Shown in pieces: positions 63,666 through 64,000 of a stretch of 64,000 bases of DNA. The position numbers and the translations under genes are program-made. Within the stretch, counting starts at the first letter, position 1; every line of letters begins with the position of its first letter. The notes under the pieces were generated by a model. That model was not told where the DNA came from. It saw nothing but the letters and a program-made list of their open reading frames with translations, and searched no databases. This DNA is from Agrobacterium sp. a22-2. GTDB lineage: Bacteria; Pseudomonadota; Alphaproteobacteria; Rhizobiales; Rhizobiaceae. The DNA is taken from NCBI RefSeq assembly GCF_012276985.1, contig NZ_JAAXMM010000005.1, positions 248,001 to 312,000 on the forward strand, written 5' to 3'.

Positions 63666-64000
63666 TTATTCGTAACGCAGCGCTTGAACGGGATCGAGGC
63701 GCGAGGCCTGCCAAGCCGGGAAGATCGTCGCCAGGAAGGATAGGACCAGCGCCATGATGACCACCGCGACGGTTTCGCCGACATTCATGTCCGCCGGAAG
63801 CTGGCTGAGGAAATAGAGTTCCGGATCGAACAGCACGGTTCCCGACAGCCAGGAGAAGAACTGGCGGATGGATTCGACGTTGAGACAGACGACGACGCCG
63901 AGCGCCACGCCGGCCAGCGTGCCGGTAATGCCGATCGCCGCCCCTGTCATGAAGAAGATCCGCATGATCGAGCCGGAGGTCGCGCCCATGGTCTTCAGGA
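63666..64000 (-). CDS. Lipoprotein-releasing permease LolC/LolE, C-terminal part
   Basis: Only the last 111 or so codons are in the window, and the gene runs off the right edge. The visible part is the C-terminal FtsX-type membrane domain: [22 protein letters not shown], then [32 protein letters not shown] and [13 protein letters not shown], the usual end of LolC/LolE. With lolD it makes the lipoprotein export complex. Alphaproteobacteria often have one LolC/E hybrid permease, so I leave the letter open. Confidence 0.93.
   Translation of the reverse strand, partial: LKTMGATSGSIMRIFFMTGAAIGITGTLAGVALGVVVCLNVESIRQFFSWLSGTVLFDPELYFLSQLPADMNVGETVAVVIMALVLSFLATIFPAWQASRLDPVQALRYE

Overview
This 64 kb window is a stretch of the main chromosome of a Rhizobiaceae alphaproteobacterium (Rhizobium/Agrobacterium group, genus not resolvable by eye). 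The grounds are the high G+C content, the gene neighbourhoods (tRNA-Tyr/tRNA-Gly/tuf/tRNA-Trp/secE/nusG; topA-rnr-DUF983-NUDIX; divK-pleD; lolC-lolD-dnaE), an RNase E with an acidic insertion in its S1 domain, an NDUFA12-type complex I subunit, a DinB with an N-terminal zinc ribbon, and alphaproteobacterial LexA boxes of the form GTTC-N7-GTTC. I see no insertion sequence, prophage, integrase or CRISPR array. It is core chromosome with a few accessory genes.

Layout. 1-5.4 kb: translation and secretion genes on the minus strand (nusG, secE, tRNA-Trp, a secreted unknown, tuf, tRNA-Gly, tRNA-Tyr, tRNA-Thr), with rlmB on the plus strand. 5.5-9 kb: NAD kinase, a secreted unknown, and a divergent TetR regulator/Bcr-type efflux pair with a clear operator. 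9-14.2 kb: prfB with its programmed +1 frameshift, penicillin-binding protein 1A and a periplasmic amidase. 14.2-17.9 kb: rne behind a long non-coding upstream region. 17.9-28.6 kb: acetyltransferases, an aminotransferase, a DsbA-like protein, the aroQ-accB-accC-aat cluster, a DUF2155 protein, NDUFA12 and gatB. 28.6-31.6 kb: an accessory patch with an RTX serralysin-like protease, a GNAT and a YjhX-family toxin. 31.7-39 kb: gatC-gatA, a metallo-hydrolase, ruvX, small membrane proteins, a permease and an AidB-like dehydrogenase. 38.9-43.1 kb: pyrB with a degenerate dihydroorotase partner, plsY and dprA. 43.4-51.1 kb: topA, rnr, DUF983, NUDIX, MFS and rpmG. 51.1-53.7 kb: a probable structured small RNA, then pleD and divK. 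53.8-64 kb: DUF3572/HAD pair, GNAT, dinB, an L,D-transpeptidase, dnaE1, an SOS-type promoter with a 28-residue membrane peptide, a secreted unknown, and lolD plus the end of lolC/E.

Functional themes are translation and its quality control (EF-Tu, RF2, GatCAB, Aat, RlmB, L33, tRNAs), RNA decay (RNase E, RNase R), replication and repair (DnaE, TopA, DprA, RuvX, DinB), envelope building (PBP1A, amidase, L,D-transpeptidase, LolCD, PlsY), early fatty-acid and pyrimidine synthesis, and cell-cycle signalling (DivK, PleD). The most interesting observations are a LexA-box-spanned promoter feeding a 28-codon membrane peptide next to dnaE, an unannotated terminator-linked structured RNA between rpmG and pleD, and a dihydroorotase homologue that has lost its metal-binding histidines in the pyrB operon.
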